Shown: positions 1 through 7,502, counted from the first letter of the stretch. The stretch is 10,386 nucleotides of DNA from Promethearchaeia archaeon (GCA_029856295.1 JAHQWS010000023.1:1-10386), one strand, 5' to 3'. A program made the numbers and translations. The notes: a model not told the origin generated them from the sequence alone.

Positions 1-977
1 CCTTAAAAGAACACAATCTTTTAGACACCTACCATCAATGGGCAATAAAATATCCCATTCTTTTAGCAGAACCAATACCTTTGCCAAAAGAACTATTTAT
101 CGATTCTTTTGTTGGTGATTTGGCTGTAAAATGGATAGAGAACTACGTTAAAGGTCCCGACTCCGAAAAACCCTTTTGCCTTTTTGTAGGGATTCCCGGT
201 CCACATGATCCATTCGATTGTATTGAAGAATATAGTAAACTCTATAATCCCGAAGATATTAAATTAGACGAAGAAGCTTTAAAAGATCCAGAGAGGCCTT
301 TTCCACGTTATATTTCCAACTCAAGAACAATAAGTCGTAGTAAATTCCTTACGAACGATTACATAAAAAAATCAAAAGCAGCTTATTATGCAAATGTCAC
401 GTTAATAGATGAAAAAGTAGGAGAAATCAGAAAAGCCCTTGAAAAAAATGGCCTATTAGACAATACATGGATAATTTATACAAGCGACCATGGTGAGCAA
501 CTCGGGGATCATAAATTATTCATGAAATTTGTCTTTTACCGTTCTTCTGTCGAAGTTCCTTTAATAATCCGTCCACCTAACGGCATGAAACGAAAAATTG
601 TTGAAAATGATGTAGAATTGATCGACATCCCTGCTACATTGCTAGACATTCTCAAAATTAATCTTCCATCTGAAAATCGTGGTAAATCTTTAATACCTTT
701 TATAACTAACGACAAGTCAGGTCAAGATTATAAGCATAAAGACTTAATTATTAGCCAGGTGGGTAACTATGCAATGGGAGTTACAAACGATTGGAAATTT
801 GTTGTTGACACTTCTACGGGGAATTTATTAGAACTTTATAACAGAAAGAATGATTTTTATGAAAACAACAATTTAAGACATACTGCCGAGGGAGAAAAGA
901 TAGGTAATGAATTATTTGAGAAATATCTTGAAAAACTAATTCCCAAAGTCAAGGTTGCAGAAGGTCTTGGATTATAG
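1..977 (+). CDS. Sulfatase-family hydrolase, 5'-truncated by the window edge
   Basis: The reading frame is open from base 3 with no stop, so the true start lies upstream; the TTG at 81 is only an internal leucine codon. About 324 C-terminal residues are visible. Numbered from base 3, they include a PGPHDP substrate/metal-site segment (His68), the SDHGE metal-binding motif (Asp162, His163), GDH (168-170) and the downstream Lys175, all in the spacing typical of the alkaline-phosphatase-superfamily sulfatases. The C-terminal part (VTNDWKFVV, then LYNRKNDFYENNNL) matches the small C-terminal subdomain of this family. The formylglycine cysteine region is outside the window, so activity cannot be judged. 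It ends 47 bases before the next sulfatase on the same strand and is probably co-transcribed with it. Family assignment is firm; the substrate (sulfate ester or phosphonate/phosphodiester) is unknown. Confidence 0.93.
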   Translation, partial: LKEHNLLDTYHQWAIKYPILLAEPIPLPKELFIDSFVGDLAVKWIENYVKGPDSEKPFCLFVGIPGPHDPFDCIEEYSKLYNPEDIKLDEEALKDPERPFPRYISNSRTISRSKFLTNDYIKKSKAAYYANVTLIDEKVGEIRKALEKNGLLDNTWIIYTSDHGEQLGDHKLFMKFVFYRSSVEVPLIIRPPNGMKRKIVENDVELIDIPATLLDILKINLPSENRGKSLIPFITNDKSGQDYKHKDLIISQVGNYAMGVTNDWKFVVDTSTGNLLELYNRKNDFYENNNLRHTAEGEKIGNELFEKYLEKLIPKVKVAEGLGL

Positions 978-1024
978 CAATTTAGTATTCCTTTTATTAA
1001 CAAAAAAAATGTGAGCATGGTTTA

Positions 1025-2434
1025 ATGACGGATAAACCTAATTTTTTGGTTTTCTTTCCGGATCAGCATAGGGGCGATTGGATACCTTATGGCAAGGATA
1101 TTTTTAAAACTATGGGAATGGACGAGCTCCCCTTAAGAATGCCTTATCTTAAAAAATTGATGGAAAAAGGGGTTACGTTTACAAATGCCATATCTTCATC
1201 ACCATTATGTGCTCCCGCAAGAGCGTGTCTTGCCTCGGGATTACGATATCATAGGTGTAGGGTAAAGGGGAATTATGAAAATTATCCCATAGATCAAAAG
1301 ACTTATTATTCGGTGTTAAGAGAAAATGGATATAGTGTAGGATCTGTTGGAAAATTAGACCTCCATAAACCAAATCTTTCTTGGGGATTAAATGGTTGGA
1401 TTCCAGATTTAGAAAAAATGGGATTTACACATGTGATTGATAATGAGGGAAAGTGGGATGCTATACAGTCAGTTATTATGGAAAGGGATGAAAAAGGAAG
1501 AAAAAGAAGAATGAAATCCACCAATTTTAAACCAAAGGGTCCATACCTTAAATATTTAGCAGATAATGACTTACTAATTACACACGTTAACGATTTCAAT
1601 AAAAGATTCGGTAAAAAAAACTTAAATTCAGATCCGACACCATTACCAGAGCATGCTTATTGTGATAATTGGCTAACAAATAATGCGATTAGTATGCTCA
1701 GGAAATTTCCTATAGATAAACCATGGCATTTAGTAGTGAATTTTACTGGCCCTCACGATCCATGGGACATTACCCAAAGAATGAAAAAGGCATGGGAGGG
1801 TGTTTCATTTCCTAGCCCTAATAAAGGAAATGAGAAGAAGATTGAAGAAGAAATAAAAGTTAGACAGAATTATGCTGCTATGCTTGAAAATATAGATCGC
1901 AATATAGGTCTAATTCTTGATGAAATTGAAAAAAGAGGAGAATTAGACAACACATTTGTAATATATTCGAGTGACCACGGTGAAATGTTAGGTGATTTTG
2001 AAAGTTACGGTAAAACTAGACCTTACAGAGGTTCTGTTAAAATACCACTTATCATAGCGGGGCCAAATATAAAAAAAGGAATTAATAGTAATGCCCTAGT
2101 AGAGCTTCAAGATTTAACCTCAACTATTATAGATTATGCAGGAGCTATAATGGAAGAAGCAAAAGATTCATTATCATTAAGACATATCCTTGAAGGCAAT
2201 GATAAAATTCATAGAAAATATCAGATTTCTGCCCTCGATTTATCGGAAGTGGGTGTAAAAGAATGGAAGATGATAAGTGATGGAGAATTCAAACTTGTTG
2301 TTGAAGGTGGAGATACAAACAGATTATACAACTTGAAAGAGGATCCATGGGAAAATACTGACATTTCTGAAGAGAATCCCCTAATTTTAAATAAATTGTT
2401 AAAGGAATTAAATTTAATATACTCAAACGGCTAA
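1025..2434 (+). CDS. Cytosolic formylglycine-type sulfatase (469 aa)
   Basis: A complete member of the sulfatase family, which hydrolyses sulfate esters using a formylglycine made from an active-site Cys. The chain starts directly with the first beta strand (NFLVFFPDQHR, metal ligand Asp13), without a signal peptide, so it should be cytosolic. The modification motif C-A-P-A-R is at 62-66, followed by SVGK (Lys110) with His114, the PHDP motif at 243-246 and SDHGE at 316-320. The usual GDH after the DHG is GDF here (Phe325), while the following lysine (Lys330) and a KTRPYRGSV segment are kept. Only one Asp is present in the first strand (PDQ rather than DD), as in phosphonate monoester hydrolases and many uncharacterised sulfatases. 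The start is supported by GTGAG at 1011-1015, a weak ribosome-binding site. It is the second of four tandem sulfatase genes; the substrate is unknown. Confidence 0.94.
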   Translation: MTDKPNFLVFFPDQHRGDWIPYGKDIFKTMGMDELPLRMPYLKKLMEKGVTFTNAISSSPLCAPARACLASGLRYHRCRVKGNYENYPIDQKTYYSVLRENGYSVGSVGKLDLHKPNLSWGLNGWIPDLEKMGFTHVIDNEGKWDAIQSVIMERDEKGRKRRMKSTNFKPKGPYLKYLADNDLLITHVNDFNKRFGKKNLNSDPTPLPEHAYCDNWLTNNAISMLRKFPIDKPWHLVVNFTGPHDPWDITQRMKKAWEGVSFPSPNKGNEKKIEEEIKVRQNYAAMLENIDRNIGLILDEIEKRGELDNTFVIYSSDHGEMLGDFESYGKTRPYRGSVKIPLIIAGPNIKKGINSNALVELQDLTSTIIDYAGAIMEEAKDSLSLRHILEGNDKIHRKYQISALDLSEVGVKEWKMISDGEFKLVVEGGDTNRLYNLKEDPWENTDISEENPLILNKLLKELNLIYSNG

Positions 2435-2464
2435 ATTTGAAAAGTTTAAAACGATTTAAAAGAG

Positions 2465-2478
2465 GTTTGAGACTAAAC
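2465..2478. promoter_or_regulatory. Operator-like motif GTTTGAGACTAAAC before the third sulfatase
   Basis: Thirteen of 14 bases equal the core of the palindrome at 9158-9171 (GTTTGAGTCTAAAC), including the GTTT/AAAC arms with a six-base spacer. It ends 13 bases before the ATG at 2492, whereas the other copy ends 46 bases before its sulfatase start, so it is not simply carried along at a fixed position from a duplication. Confidence 0.4.
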
Positions 2479-2491
2479 AAAACTGATTATT

Positions 2492-4018
2492 ATGAGTGAA
2501 AAAATGAATGTTCTATTTATAATTACTGATGCTCAAAGAGTAGACCATTTGGGCTGTTATGGAAACACAATTCTAAAAACTCCAAATATAGATAGACTCG
2601 CAAGTGAGAGCGTGAGGTTTACAAATTATTTTTGTACTAATCCAATATGTATGCCTAACCGTGCAACTATGATCACGGGTCTTTATCCGAATGTACATGG
2701 TATAAGGAGTAATGGAATTAATTTACGAGAAGATCTTCCCACTATTACAAATACACTTCGAAATAGAGGATGGCATACCGCAGCAATTGGAAAAATTCAT
2801 CACCAATTCTGGATGGCTCCATTCAAACGTAAGACCATATCAGCAGAAAACATAGCAAGCTGGGTTGATCCTAAAGGTAGAAAGGATCCTGTGAGAGAAA
2901 ACTTTCCAATCCCGTATTATGGATATGATGAAGTAGAAGTAGTAGTAGGTAATGGCAGTATCTGCTCAGGTCATTATATTGAATGGTTGGAAGAAAGATC
3001 TCATTCTGTCGCAGAGGAGGTTAAAAAAAGATGCTTAAACTATGATATTTTATTTAGCCTTTTTTGCGATGATATTCCAGAGGAATATTATAATACAACT
3101 TATGTGCAAGAACGTACAATCGCGTTTTTAGAGCGATTTGCGAAAGGAGATTATGGAAACAAGCCATTTTATCTACATTGTTCATTTCCCGACCCCCACT
3201 ACCCAATAATACCTCCCAAGAGATTTCGGGATATGTATAAACCCGAAGATATAGAACTTCCAGCGAGTTTCCATGATGCCAAGAATCTCTACAATCATGA
3301 ATTTCTAGGCCAGCACATGAAAAACCCACCATTCAAAAAAGCGTTTCTAAGAGAATCAACTGAGGAAGAGGTTCGGAAAATTACAGCTTTAACATATGCT
3401 TCAGTTGCTTATGTAGATTATAGCGTGGGACAGATTTTAGCATCTTTAGAAAAGTTAGGACTTTCTGATAATACTATTGTAATTTACACAAGCGATCATG
3501 GAGATTTAATGGGTGATCACGGTCTTTTATTTAAAGGACCCTGTCCTTATAACGGGGTGCTGCAGCTTCCTCTTATATGGAAAGTTCCTGGCTTGACAAA
3601 ACCAGGAGTAACTACAAATTCTTTAGCAAGTACAGTCGATTACCCTAAAACAATCCTAAATTTATTAGGAATAAAAGAACGGCACCATCCTCCCGACATG
3701 CAGGGTTATGATCTCACTCCTATTTTAACAAATCCCGAAACAAAAATAAGAGATTGTTGCTTCATTGAGAATGATGAGGAAGTAGGACCGCTTAAGGCGA
3801 GATTACGGCACTTAATAACAGAGAATTATAAGTTGACGGTGTATGAAAGTGTGCCCAGTTTTGGAGATATCTATGATAGAAAAAATGATCCTGATGAAAT
3901 GAAAAATCTTTGGTATGATAAAGATTTCAAAGAAAAGAGATTTGAACTCGTAGATAAGCTTTTACATGAAAATCTTAAGGCACAGACTCCTTATCCCAAG
4001 AGAGTTGCGGGCTCTTAA
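2492..4018 (+). CDS. Cytosolic formylglycine-type sulfatase (508 aa), closest to the gene at 9218
   Basis: Complete sulfatase with no signal peptide: the chain opens MSEKMNVLFIITDAQR, placing metal ligand Asp13 in the first strand. The modification site C-M-P-N-R is at 53-57 and is followed by a TGLYPNVHG turn. Lys101 and His103/104 (GKIHH) follow, then FPDPHYP (232-238), SDHGD (334-338), GDH (341-343) and Lys348. The region 105-205 is longer than in the neighbouring paralogs and carries PYYGYDEVEV and SGHYIEWLEE, which are shared with the truncated sulfatase at 9218. Against that gene, 53 of the first 70 residues are identical, so the two are recent paralogs. There is no ribosome-binding site at normal distance (a GAGG lies 25 bases upstream); a TTTAAA stretch at 2455-2460 could be an internal TATA box giving a short leader. 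Likely role: intracellular desulfation; substrate unknown. Confidence 0.95.
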   Translation: MSEKMNVLFIITDAQRVDHLGCYGNTILKTPNIDRLASESVRFTNYFCTNPICMPNRATMITGLYPNVHGIRSNGINLREDLPTITNTLRNRGWHTAAIGKIHHQFWMAPFKRKTISAENIASWVDPKGRKDPVRENFPIPYYGYDEVEVVVGNGSICSGHYIEWLEERSHSVAEEVKKRCLNYDILFSLFCDDIPEEYYNTTYVQERTIAFLERFAKGDYGNKPFYLHCSFPDPHYPIIPPKRFRDMYKPEDIELPASFHDAKNLYNHEFLGQHMKNPPFKKAFLRESTEEEVRKITALTYASVAYVDYSVGQILASLEKLGLSDNTIVIYTSDHGDLMGDHGLLFKGPCPYNGVLQLPLIWKVPGLTKPGVTTNSLASTVDYPKTILNLLGIKERHHPPDMQGYDLTPILTNPETKIRDCCFIENDEEVGPLKARLRHLITENYKLTVYESVPSFGDIYDRKNDPDEMKNLWYDKDFKEKRFELVDKLLHENLKAQTPYPKRVAGS

Positions 4019-4057
4019 ATTAATATTATTTTAACTAACAAATATATGTTTAATTAA

Positions 4058-5494
4058 ATGACTGACTTAAATATAATTTATATTTACTGTGATGAATTAA
4101 GAACAGATGCTCTTGGATGTTATGGAAATAAATACGCAGAAATGAAAACTCCTAATATCGATCGAATAGCTGAAAGGGGTGTTAAATTCGAAAATTGTTT
4201 TTGTAATTCTCCGGTTTGTGTACCCTCTCGCGTGAGTAATTTGACGGGGTTATACCCCGAGGACACAGGGGTGTACCATAATGAAGCATTCCTGAGCGCA
4301 TTTCATATGGAAAAAAAGTATGATACACTACCAGAGGTTCTTGCTCAAAACGGATACAAAACTGCGAATTTTGGGAAAGTCCATATTCCACAAGAAATGA
4401 TTAGAGATAAGTTAGGAAATATGTTTTTTAAACACTCTAATGTGGAAGGTTCACATATGATGCGAATTAAAAGAAGTGAACAAAAACACATGATTGCACC
4501 TCGGGGTTTTAAGACTGGCCGTAGAAGTAGTATTATTGGAGGAAAATTCCCACCAGATAAGCCATACCCTCCTGAAAAAGTAACTTCCAACGCTTTAAAA
4601 TGGCTCAAGAAAGTAGAAGGACCATATTTTATAAGAATCTCTTACCTTCAACCTCATACTCCTGTTTTAACTCCTCCTCCATATGATACCATCTATGAAG
4701 GGGAAAATTTTCCTAAAACAATTGAATATAAAGGAGAGTTGAGTGAATTTGAGCAGCGCTTTTCAGAAATCGTGGATGCTAAAGATATGACTAAAAAAGA
4801 GATATACCTCGCACAAGTATATTACAATGGATTAGTTGCATGGATAGATGCCCAAATAGGTAAAATTTTCGAGTACTTAGAATCATTAGGTCAATTTGAA
4901 AATACAATTATCGTTTTTAGTGCTGATCATAGGGTTTCGCTAGGAGAAAATGGGTGCTATGCTAAACAAATATATGCTCCTCAAGTCCATAGAGTCCCCT
5001 TATTAATATCTGGTCCAAACATTAAATCAAAGGGCAAAATTAGGGAAGATATCTGCGAAAGTTTGGACTTGCCAAAAACTCTTTTCAATCTAGTAGGAAT
5101 TGAAGCTCCAGAACAGTTTAAGGGTCGAGATCTTTTCTCTTCTAATCCTCCAGAAGCCGTATATTCAACAATCGGTTTTGGATTTTCTTCTAGTTTTACT
5201 TTTCCAATGAGATTACATGGAAAAAATTTAGACGGAAATGGATGGCCCAGGCGGGCTTGTATACGCACCAATGAATTTAGATTGGATAAAACGGTTCGAA
5301 TGAACGGGAAACCAATACAAAAAGGAAAGGAAGATCTTTTCCTTGTAAACTGGAAAGATGATCCAAAAGAAATTCATAATTTAGCGAGAGATCCAAATTG
5401 TAAAGATATTTTAGAAAAACTTTCAACGATGCTAGATGAACATATTTCAAATAGTATAGAACCTCCAGAAGAGTATGTACTCCTTACTAAATAA
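4058..5494 (+). CDS. Divergent cytosolic sulfatase (478 aa) with altered DHG and GDH motifs
   Basis: Last gene of the tandem plus-strand group, 39 bases after the previous stop. It begins MTDLNIIYIYCDELR, with metal ligand Asp12 and no signal peptide. The modification motif C-V-P-S-R is at 54-58, GKVH at 106-109 and QPHTP at 199-203. The C-terminal metal motif is SADHR (288-292): Asp290 and His291 are kept but the usual Gly is Arg292. The GDH that normally follows is GEN (296-298), with the conserved lysine retained at 303. The segment 120-165 is rich in Lys, Arg and His, including GRRSS, which could help bind an anionic substrate (inference). Only A/T-rich sequence precedes the ATG, with no Shine-Dalgarno. 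The catalytic cysteine and metal ligands are intact, so it is probably active but with a different specificity from its neighbours. Confidence 0.93.
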   Translation: MTDLNIIYIYCDELRTDALGCYGNKYAEMKTPNIDRIAERGVKFENCFCNSPVCVPSRVSNLTGLYPEDTGVYHNEAFLSAFHMEKKYDTLPEVLAQNGYKTANFGKVHIPQEMIRDKLGNMFFKHSNVEGSHMMRIKRSEQKHMIAPRGFKTGRRSSIIGGKFPPDKPYPPEKVTSNALKWLKKVEGPYFIRISYLQPHTPVLTPPPYDTIYEGENFPKTIEYKGELSEFEQRFSEIVDAKDMTKKEIYLAQVYYNGLVAWIDAQIGKIFEYLESLGQFENTIIVFSADHRVSLGENGCYAKQIYAPQVHRVPLLISGPNIKSKGKIREDICESLDLPKTLFNLVGIEAPEQFKGRDLFSSNPPEAVYSTIGFGFSSSFTFPMRLHGKNLDGNGWPRRACIRTNEFRLDKTVRMNGKPIQKGKEDLFLVNWKDDPKEIHNLARDPNCKDILEKLSTMLDEHISNSIEPPEEYVLLTK

Positions 5495-5498
5495 TGCG

Positions 5499-5534
5499 TT
5501 TTTATACGATTTTATTGCATTTAATTAAATTTTT
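5499..5534 (+). terminator. U-tract terminator after the sulfatase gene group
   Basis: Three T-runs (T5 at 5499-5503, T4 at 5510-5513, T5 at 5530-5534) follow the stop at 5494 without a clear stem-loop. Archaeal RNA polymerase commonly stops at such runs. This fits the end of the plus-strand operon. Confidence 0.45.
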
Positions 5535-5604
5535 GCTCTCAACTTTTAGACTTTCTAACTTATCCATTTTTGAGAAAAGATGTAATTATACCATTTAATT
5601 TTTA

Positions 5605-5616
5605 AGTAAATTTACT
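5605..5616. repeat. Perfect 12-base palindrome AGTAAATTTACT
   Basis: A perfect palindrome in very A/T-rich sequence between the sulfatase operon and the structured element. No assigned role; it could occur by chance at this base composition. Confidence 0.3.
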
Positions 5617-5623
5617 AGAGAAT

Positions 5624-5662
5624 AAAAAAAAATAAAAAATCCTCTGCGAATTAAAATTCGCA
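5624..5662 (-). terminator. Hairpin plus U-tract terminator reading on the minus strand
   Basis: Bases 5645-5662 form a perfect inverted repeat (TGCGAATT, 2-base loop, AATTCGCA). Read on the minus strand it is followed within 5 bases by T6 and then T9 (5639-5634 and 5632-5624). This would end a minus-strand transcript coming from the structured region at 5663-6001, or read-through from the transporter gene beyond 6072. On the plus strand the nearest T-run (5678-5684) is 15 bases past the stem, a weaker arrangement. Confidence 0.45.
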
Positions 5663-5724
5663 TCAGACAATAAAATCTTTTTTTCATTATCCGTAACCGC
5701 AAAAAATTAGAGCTCCCGCTAGGA

Positions 5725-5741
5725 TGGTCTAAATTAGACCA
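5725..5741. repeat. Perfect palindrome TGGTCTAAATTAGACCA
   Basis: Eight-base arms around a single central A. As RNA it would form a short hairpin with a 5-base loop inside the candidate structured RNA; as DNA it resembles a dimeric-regulator site, but no gene start is close. Confidence 0.5.
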
Positions 5742-5784
5742 CTAATCTCTCTCCGAACCCTCCAAGACCTATGATTTAAGTTAG

Positions 5785-5802
5785 CTTTCCGAAAACGGAA
5801 AG
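5785..5802. repeat. Perfect hairpin CTTTCCG-AAAA-CGGAAAG
   Basis: Seven base pairs closing a four-base loop, directly adjoining the long inverted repeat that begins at 5803. The G/C content of the stem stands out locally and supports a folded RNA. Confidence 0.55.
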
Positions 5803-6001
5803 AGTTATTACAAGACTATTAGACGGCTTCTCCGGGTATAGCCCAAGTTTAATCTGTAGGCTTACCAATAAATGGCGGCCTAATTGTCCATGAGATGGGA
5901 GGGATTCAACTCAGTCACCGTCCTGCCAATTTTTATTTCAGGTATCATCCGCTAATTGGAGTACCAAAAAGAATTAATGACTTGAATAGCTTGTAATAAC
6001 T
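5803..6001. repeat. Long inverted repeat bounding a 164-base core
   Basis: The left arm AGTTATTACAAGACTATT (5803-5820) is complementary to the right arm AATAGCTTGTAATAACT (5985-6001), with 12 continuous pairs at the outer end, then one bulged base, then five more. That is too long for chance within about 600 bases. It could be the closing helix of a structured RNA or the terminal repeats of a 199-base MITE-like element. I see no obvious flanking target-site duplication. Confidence 0.7.
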
Positions 6002-6023
6002 AAATATAATTATGTCGTTATAC

Positions 6024-6031
6024 TATTTAAA
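6024..6031 (-). promoter_or_regulatory. TATA-like box for the candidate minus-strand RNA
   Basis: TTTAAATA on the minus strand, centred about 27 bases before position 6001, where the long inverted repeat begins. The spacing matches archaeal TATA-to-start distance. Such boxes are common by chance in A/T-rich DNA. Confidence 0.3.
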
Positions 6032-6034
6032 ACT

Positions 6035-6055
6035 AAAAAAAAATATGAAAAAAAA
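6035..6055 (-). terminator. Double U-tract terminator after the first GPH transporter
   Basis: On the minus strand, T8 (6055-6048) and T9 (6043-6035) follow the TAA at 6074-6072 by about 17 bases. This is a typical archaeal U-tract termination signal and separates the transporter from the structured element beyond it. Confidence 0.5.
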
Positions 6056-6071
6056 GATTAAAAGAATTTGT

Positions 6072-7466
6072 TTAAAGACCTATTTGTTTTAATTCATTTT
6101 GAACTCTTTCTAATTTACTTGGAGTTAGATCGTAAAGCTTCCAAAAAATTAAAATCGTAATAGACATAACTATCATCGGAATTAAGCCAAGATGTAATTG
6201 AATACCAAATTGAGCTTGAACAGATTGAGTGTCTGCTCCTTCCACAAATCCTGTAAGTGTATGTACCACTGCAAATATTAATACTTGTACAATTATAGCT
6301 AATCGATTAAAGAACATCATTATACCTGTGTATATTCCTTCTTCTCGTTTCTTGGTTTTTACTACTGCTTCATCAACCGCATCACTTAAAATTAGTCGAT
6401 TTAAGGCCCAAAATCCCCCTAATCCAATACCCCATAAAATAAATATAATGAAAATGAGGAAATAGTCCAAAATAAAAGAAAGGGGTATTGAAAATACTGC
6501 TAATACAACAGCTGAAATCATGTAAACTTGCTTATTGTTATTTTTTTTATTTGCAAATTTTATCCAAAGGGGGACTGACAACACCGCACCAATAAGAAAT
6601 CCAATTTGTAAAAATAATTGATCTCTAGCCGGCCTTTTTAAAACAAATCGCATAAGATAAGGGATAGATGATTGAACACAGAAAGTTAAAGTTTGAAAAC
6701 CGAGATATATTAAAAGAAAAGCAACAAAAGATTTCTGGTGAAGTGAAGATATCATTGTCTTAAAGAATGGCAATTTTTCAATTCCTTCCTCATATTTTTT
6801 AAGATAACGCTCAGTAGATTGTGGGTCATCGCGCCAGCCAGGAATCCCAAGCCCTAATAAAATAAGTCCAATAATAGCTACAACTCCCGATTGGAAGATA
6901 AACGAACTAGGAACACCATATGTAATAAAAAGAGGCGGCACAATTCCTCCGAGGGTAATTCCAACTACTCCTATAGGGGTTACAATTCCAGTAGCTAATC
7001 TACGCTCTTTAGGAGAACGAAATTTATCAGGAAATAAGGAATAAAAATTTACCCACCATATTGAGTTAAATGTATCAAATAGACATGTTGTGAATACAAG
7101 CCAACCAAAAATAATCCACGCACCTGTTTCTGGATCAACACTGGGCGGTGTAAAAACTAAAACATATGTAATAGCCCATGGAACACCTCCAATTATGGTC
7201 CAAGGGAATCGCCTTCCCCATTTTTTCGTAAACCTAAATGGTCGATTTGTAATATAACCCACTAAAGGATCATTAACTGCATTCCATATCGCAAAGATGA
7301 TGTAACCAAGTGAAGTTAGCCATACATTTAGTCCAATTTCTCCTTCATAAAAATAAAAACCGAAAGTAATAAATGCCATTCTAAAAAATTGATTTATTGC
7401 TGCTCCCATACCATACGAAGCCATAACAAATTTAGAGTGTGTAATTTCTTCTTTTGAATTTACCAT
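6072..7466 (-). CDS. GPH-family sugar:cation symporter (464 aa), paralog A
   Basis: An integral membrane transporter of the glycoside-pentoside-hexuronide:cation symporter family (MFS, melibiose-permease-like), expected to import a saccharide with Na+ or H+. About twelve hydrophobic segments are visible, with a charged loop at about 211-245 between the halves. The family hallmark is at 63-90: NDPLVGYITN, then WGRRFPW. The C-half has KKREEGIYTG (371-380). The position corresponding to Asp74 of the neighbouring paralog is Asn74 here. I chose ATG at 7466 over the upstream in-frame TTG at 7487: it gives exactly the same length and N-terminal alignment as the paralog (HSK and MAS at identical positions), and AAGG lies 8 bases upstream of it. 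68 of the first 100 residues match the paralog. Its own promoter lies in the gap upstream. Substrate unknown; linkage to sulfatases suggests a sulfated or acidic saccharide. Confidence 0.93.
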   Translation of the reverse strand: MVNSKEEITHSKFVMASYGMGAAINQFFRMAFITFGFYFYEGEIGLNVWLTSLGYIIFAIWNAVNDPLVGYITNRPFRFTKKWGRRFPWTIIGGVPWAITYVLVFTPPSVDPETGAWIIFGWLVFTTCLFDTFNSIWWVNFYSLFPDKFRSPKERRLATGIVTPIGVVGITLGGIVPPLFITYGVPSSFIFQSGVVAIIGLILLGLGIPGWRDDPQSTERYLKKYEEGIEKLPFFKTMISSLHQKSFVAFLLIYLGFQTLTFCVQSSIPYLMRFVLKRPARDQLFLQIGFLIGAVLSVPLWIKFANKKNNNKQVYMISAVVLAVFSIPLSFILDYFLIFIIFILWGIGLGGFWALNRLILSDAVDEAVVKTKKREEGIYTGIMMFFNRLAIIVQVLIFAVVHTLTGFVEGADTQSVQAQFGIQLHLGLIPMIVMSITILIFWKLYDLTPSKLERVQNELKQIGL

Positions 7467-7502
7467 ATTAAATACCTTAAAATACAATTATTTAATTACT
7501 TC

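Larger units (their letters stand above)
5640..6001 (-). ncRNA. Candidate structured RNA (or inverted-repeat element), minus strand
   Basis: This roughly 360-base stretch contains no convincing protein gene and is visibly richer in G and C than its A/T-rich flanks. On the minus strand a TATA-like TTTAAATA (6031-6024) lies about 27 bases before 6001, and a hairpin with U-tracts closes the other end. Between them several compatible stems can be drawn. A 17-bp helix with one bulge joins 5985-6001 to 5803-5820. Nested inside are GACGG/CCGTC (5918-5922 with 5822-5826), a GGTA/TACC hairpin (5940-5964) and a TAGGC/GCCTA hairpin (5858-5882 region). Next come a perfect 7-bp hairpin at 5785-5802 and a palindrome at 5725-5741. 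I could not match it to RNase P RNA, SRP RNA, 5S rRNA or tRNA from their conserved motifs. The alternative is a small non-autonomous mobile element. Confidence 0.3.

Noticed and set aside
1179..5271. Several antisense open frames of 60-100 codons inside the sulfatase genes
   Set aside because: They lie wholly within well-supported genes on the other strand, have no family motifs and no ribosome-binding sites, so they are shadows.
5776..5913. Minus-strand open frame of about 45 codons (contains LYPEKPSN)
   Set aside because: No ATG/GTG start with a suitable leader, it overlaps several stem-loops, and I cannot relate it to a protein family. A short open frame is expected by chance in this G/C-richer patch.
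5820..5925. 3' end of a TnpB/IS605 element with its guide RNA (GGGAGGGATTCAAC)
   Set aside because: The string is suggestive of such RNA ends, but no TnpB zinc-ribbon or RuvC coding sequence precedes it and the complementary stem that should pair with GGGAGG is not present upstream.
5853..5996. Plus-strand open frame of 47 codons in the convergent gap, with an internal ATG at 5895
   Set aside because: It has no plausible ribosome-binding site, shows no recognisable family motif, and its end lies inside the long inverted repeat. The palindromic structure explains the sequence better than coding.
5640..6001. RNase P RNA, SRP RNA, 5S rRNA or tRNA in the gap
   Set aside because: The conserved GGAAAGTCC/ACAGAA boxes of RNase P, the SRP S-domain motif, the 5S loop pattern and a tRNA cloverleaf with a GGTTCRANYCC T-arm could not be found. 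The CCGAAAACGG resemblance to 5S lies in a simple hairpin and has no supporting flanks.
7467..7487. Upstream TTG start for transporter A (471 aa)
   Set aside because: The ATG at 7466 gives the same length and N-terminal alignment as its paralog and has an AAGG at suitable distance.
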